From positions 1 to 5,011 of the forward strand of contig CAMPIC010000278.1 of NCBI GenBank assembly GCA_946886185.1: DNA of 5,011 nt. The letters run 5' to 3'. The position numbers and the translations under genes were made by a program. Of the stretch, positions 4,966-5,011 are shown piece after piece (within the stretch, counting starts at the first letter, position 1; every line of letters begins with the position of its first letter). Under the pieces are notes generated by a model that was not told the origin of the DNA, did not search any database, and was given only the letters and a program-made list of their open reading frames with translations. Origin of the DNA: an uncultured bacterium (lineage in GTDB: Bacteria > Eisenbacteria > RBG-16-71-46 > CAIMUX01).

Positions 4966-5011
4966 CCGGTACCGGTCCGGTCCTGGCCATTGACTTCGGT
5001 CTGCGCCGCAC
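4962..5011 (+). CDS. ruvX: Putative Holliday junction resolvase-like RuvX/YqgF, 5' end only
   Basis: Sixteen codons are visible from TTG 4962 to the right edge. They contain VLAIDFGLRR, which matches the first strand and Asp-X-Gly motif of the YqgF/RuvX RNase H-like fold (family pattern LAxDxGxxRxG). The Asp is a predicted catalytic metal ligand. Family proteins are about 135-150 aa and act in 16S rRNA 5'-end maturation or as putative Holliday junction resolvases. TTG overlaps the preceding TGA (TTGA), as expected for coupled genes, and no ATG or GTG is available before the motif. A Shine-Dalgarno is only weakly present (AGGA at 4946-4949, or GAAGG at 4956-4960, too close). The call rests on one short motif. 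Confidence 0.65.
   Translation, partial: MTGTGPVLAIDFGLRR

Overview
The window is a GC-rich bacterial chromosome segment in which every supportable gene reads on the + strand. It looks like one housekeeping operon. The likely order is a DivIVA-domain protein, a family-2 purine nucleoside phosphorylase (punA, broken by a frameshift as read), lipoprotein signal peptidase (lspA), an RluA/RluD-type pseudouridine synthase, a STAS-domain anti-sigma-factor antagonist, an RsbW/SpoIIAB-type HATPase, and the first 16 codons of a YqgF/RuvX-like gene cut by the right edge. High GC, TTG starts, a DivIVA-domain protein beside lspA, and a PNP with Asp at the purine-binding Asn position suggest an uncultured lineage outside the well-studied model phyla. 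An FCB-related or Eisenbacteria-like organism is a guess from gene order and motifs only.

Positions 1-475 hold no gene I can support. They contain a tandem 8-bp repeat running off the left edge (1-56), two GC-rich perfect palindromes, an imperfect 30-bp-period repeat, a weak terminator-like hairpin (261-279), a good sigma70-type promoter (303-332), and a leader of about 137 nt that opens with a stem-loop (340-390). The divIVA-like gene starts at 476 behind a strong Shine-Dalgarno. Its middle carries nine copies of a 15-bp unit encoding the pentapeptide Asp-X-Asn-Gly-Arg.

An 84-nt gap (1493-1576) before punA contains two mutually exclusive hairpins and a perfect 10-bp inverted repeat whose right arm covers most of the punA ribosome binding site. 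punA itself is intact by homology except for one extra G in a G7 run (1921-1927), which moves the rest of the protein to another frame. From punA to the right edge the genes are packed with overlaps of 4-8 nt or gaps of about 20 nt, which implies translational coupling.

Functionally the set joins cell pole or growth organisation (DivIVA), purine salvage (PNP), lipoprotein maturation in the inner membrane (LspA), rRNA modification (RluD-like), a partner-switching regulatory pair (STAS + HATPase) and probable RNA/DNA nuclease housekeeping (RuvX). The points most worth a second look are the punA frameshift, the coding minisatellite in divIVA, the structured punA leader and the partner-switch pair inside a housekeeping operon. 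I did not find a convincing new defence or mobile system.
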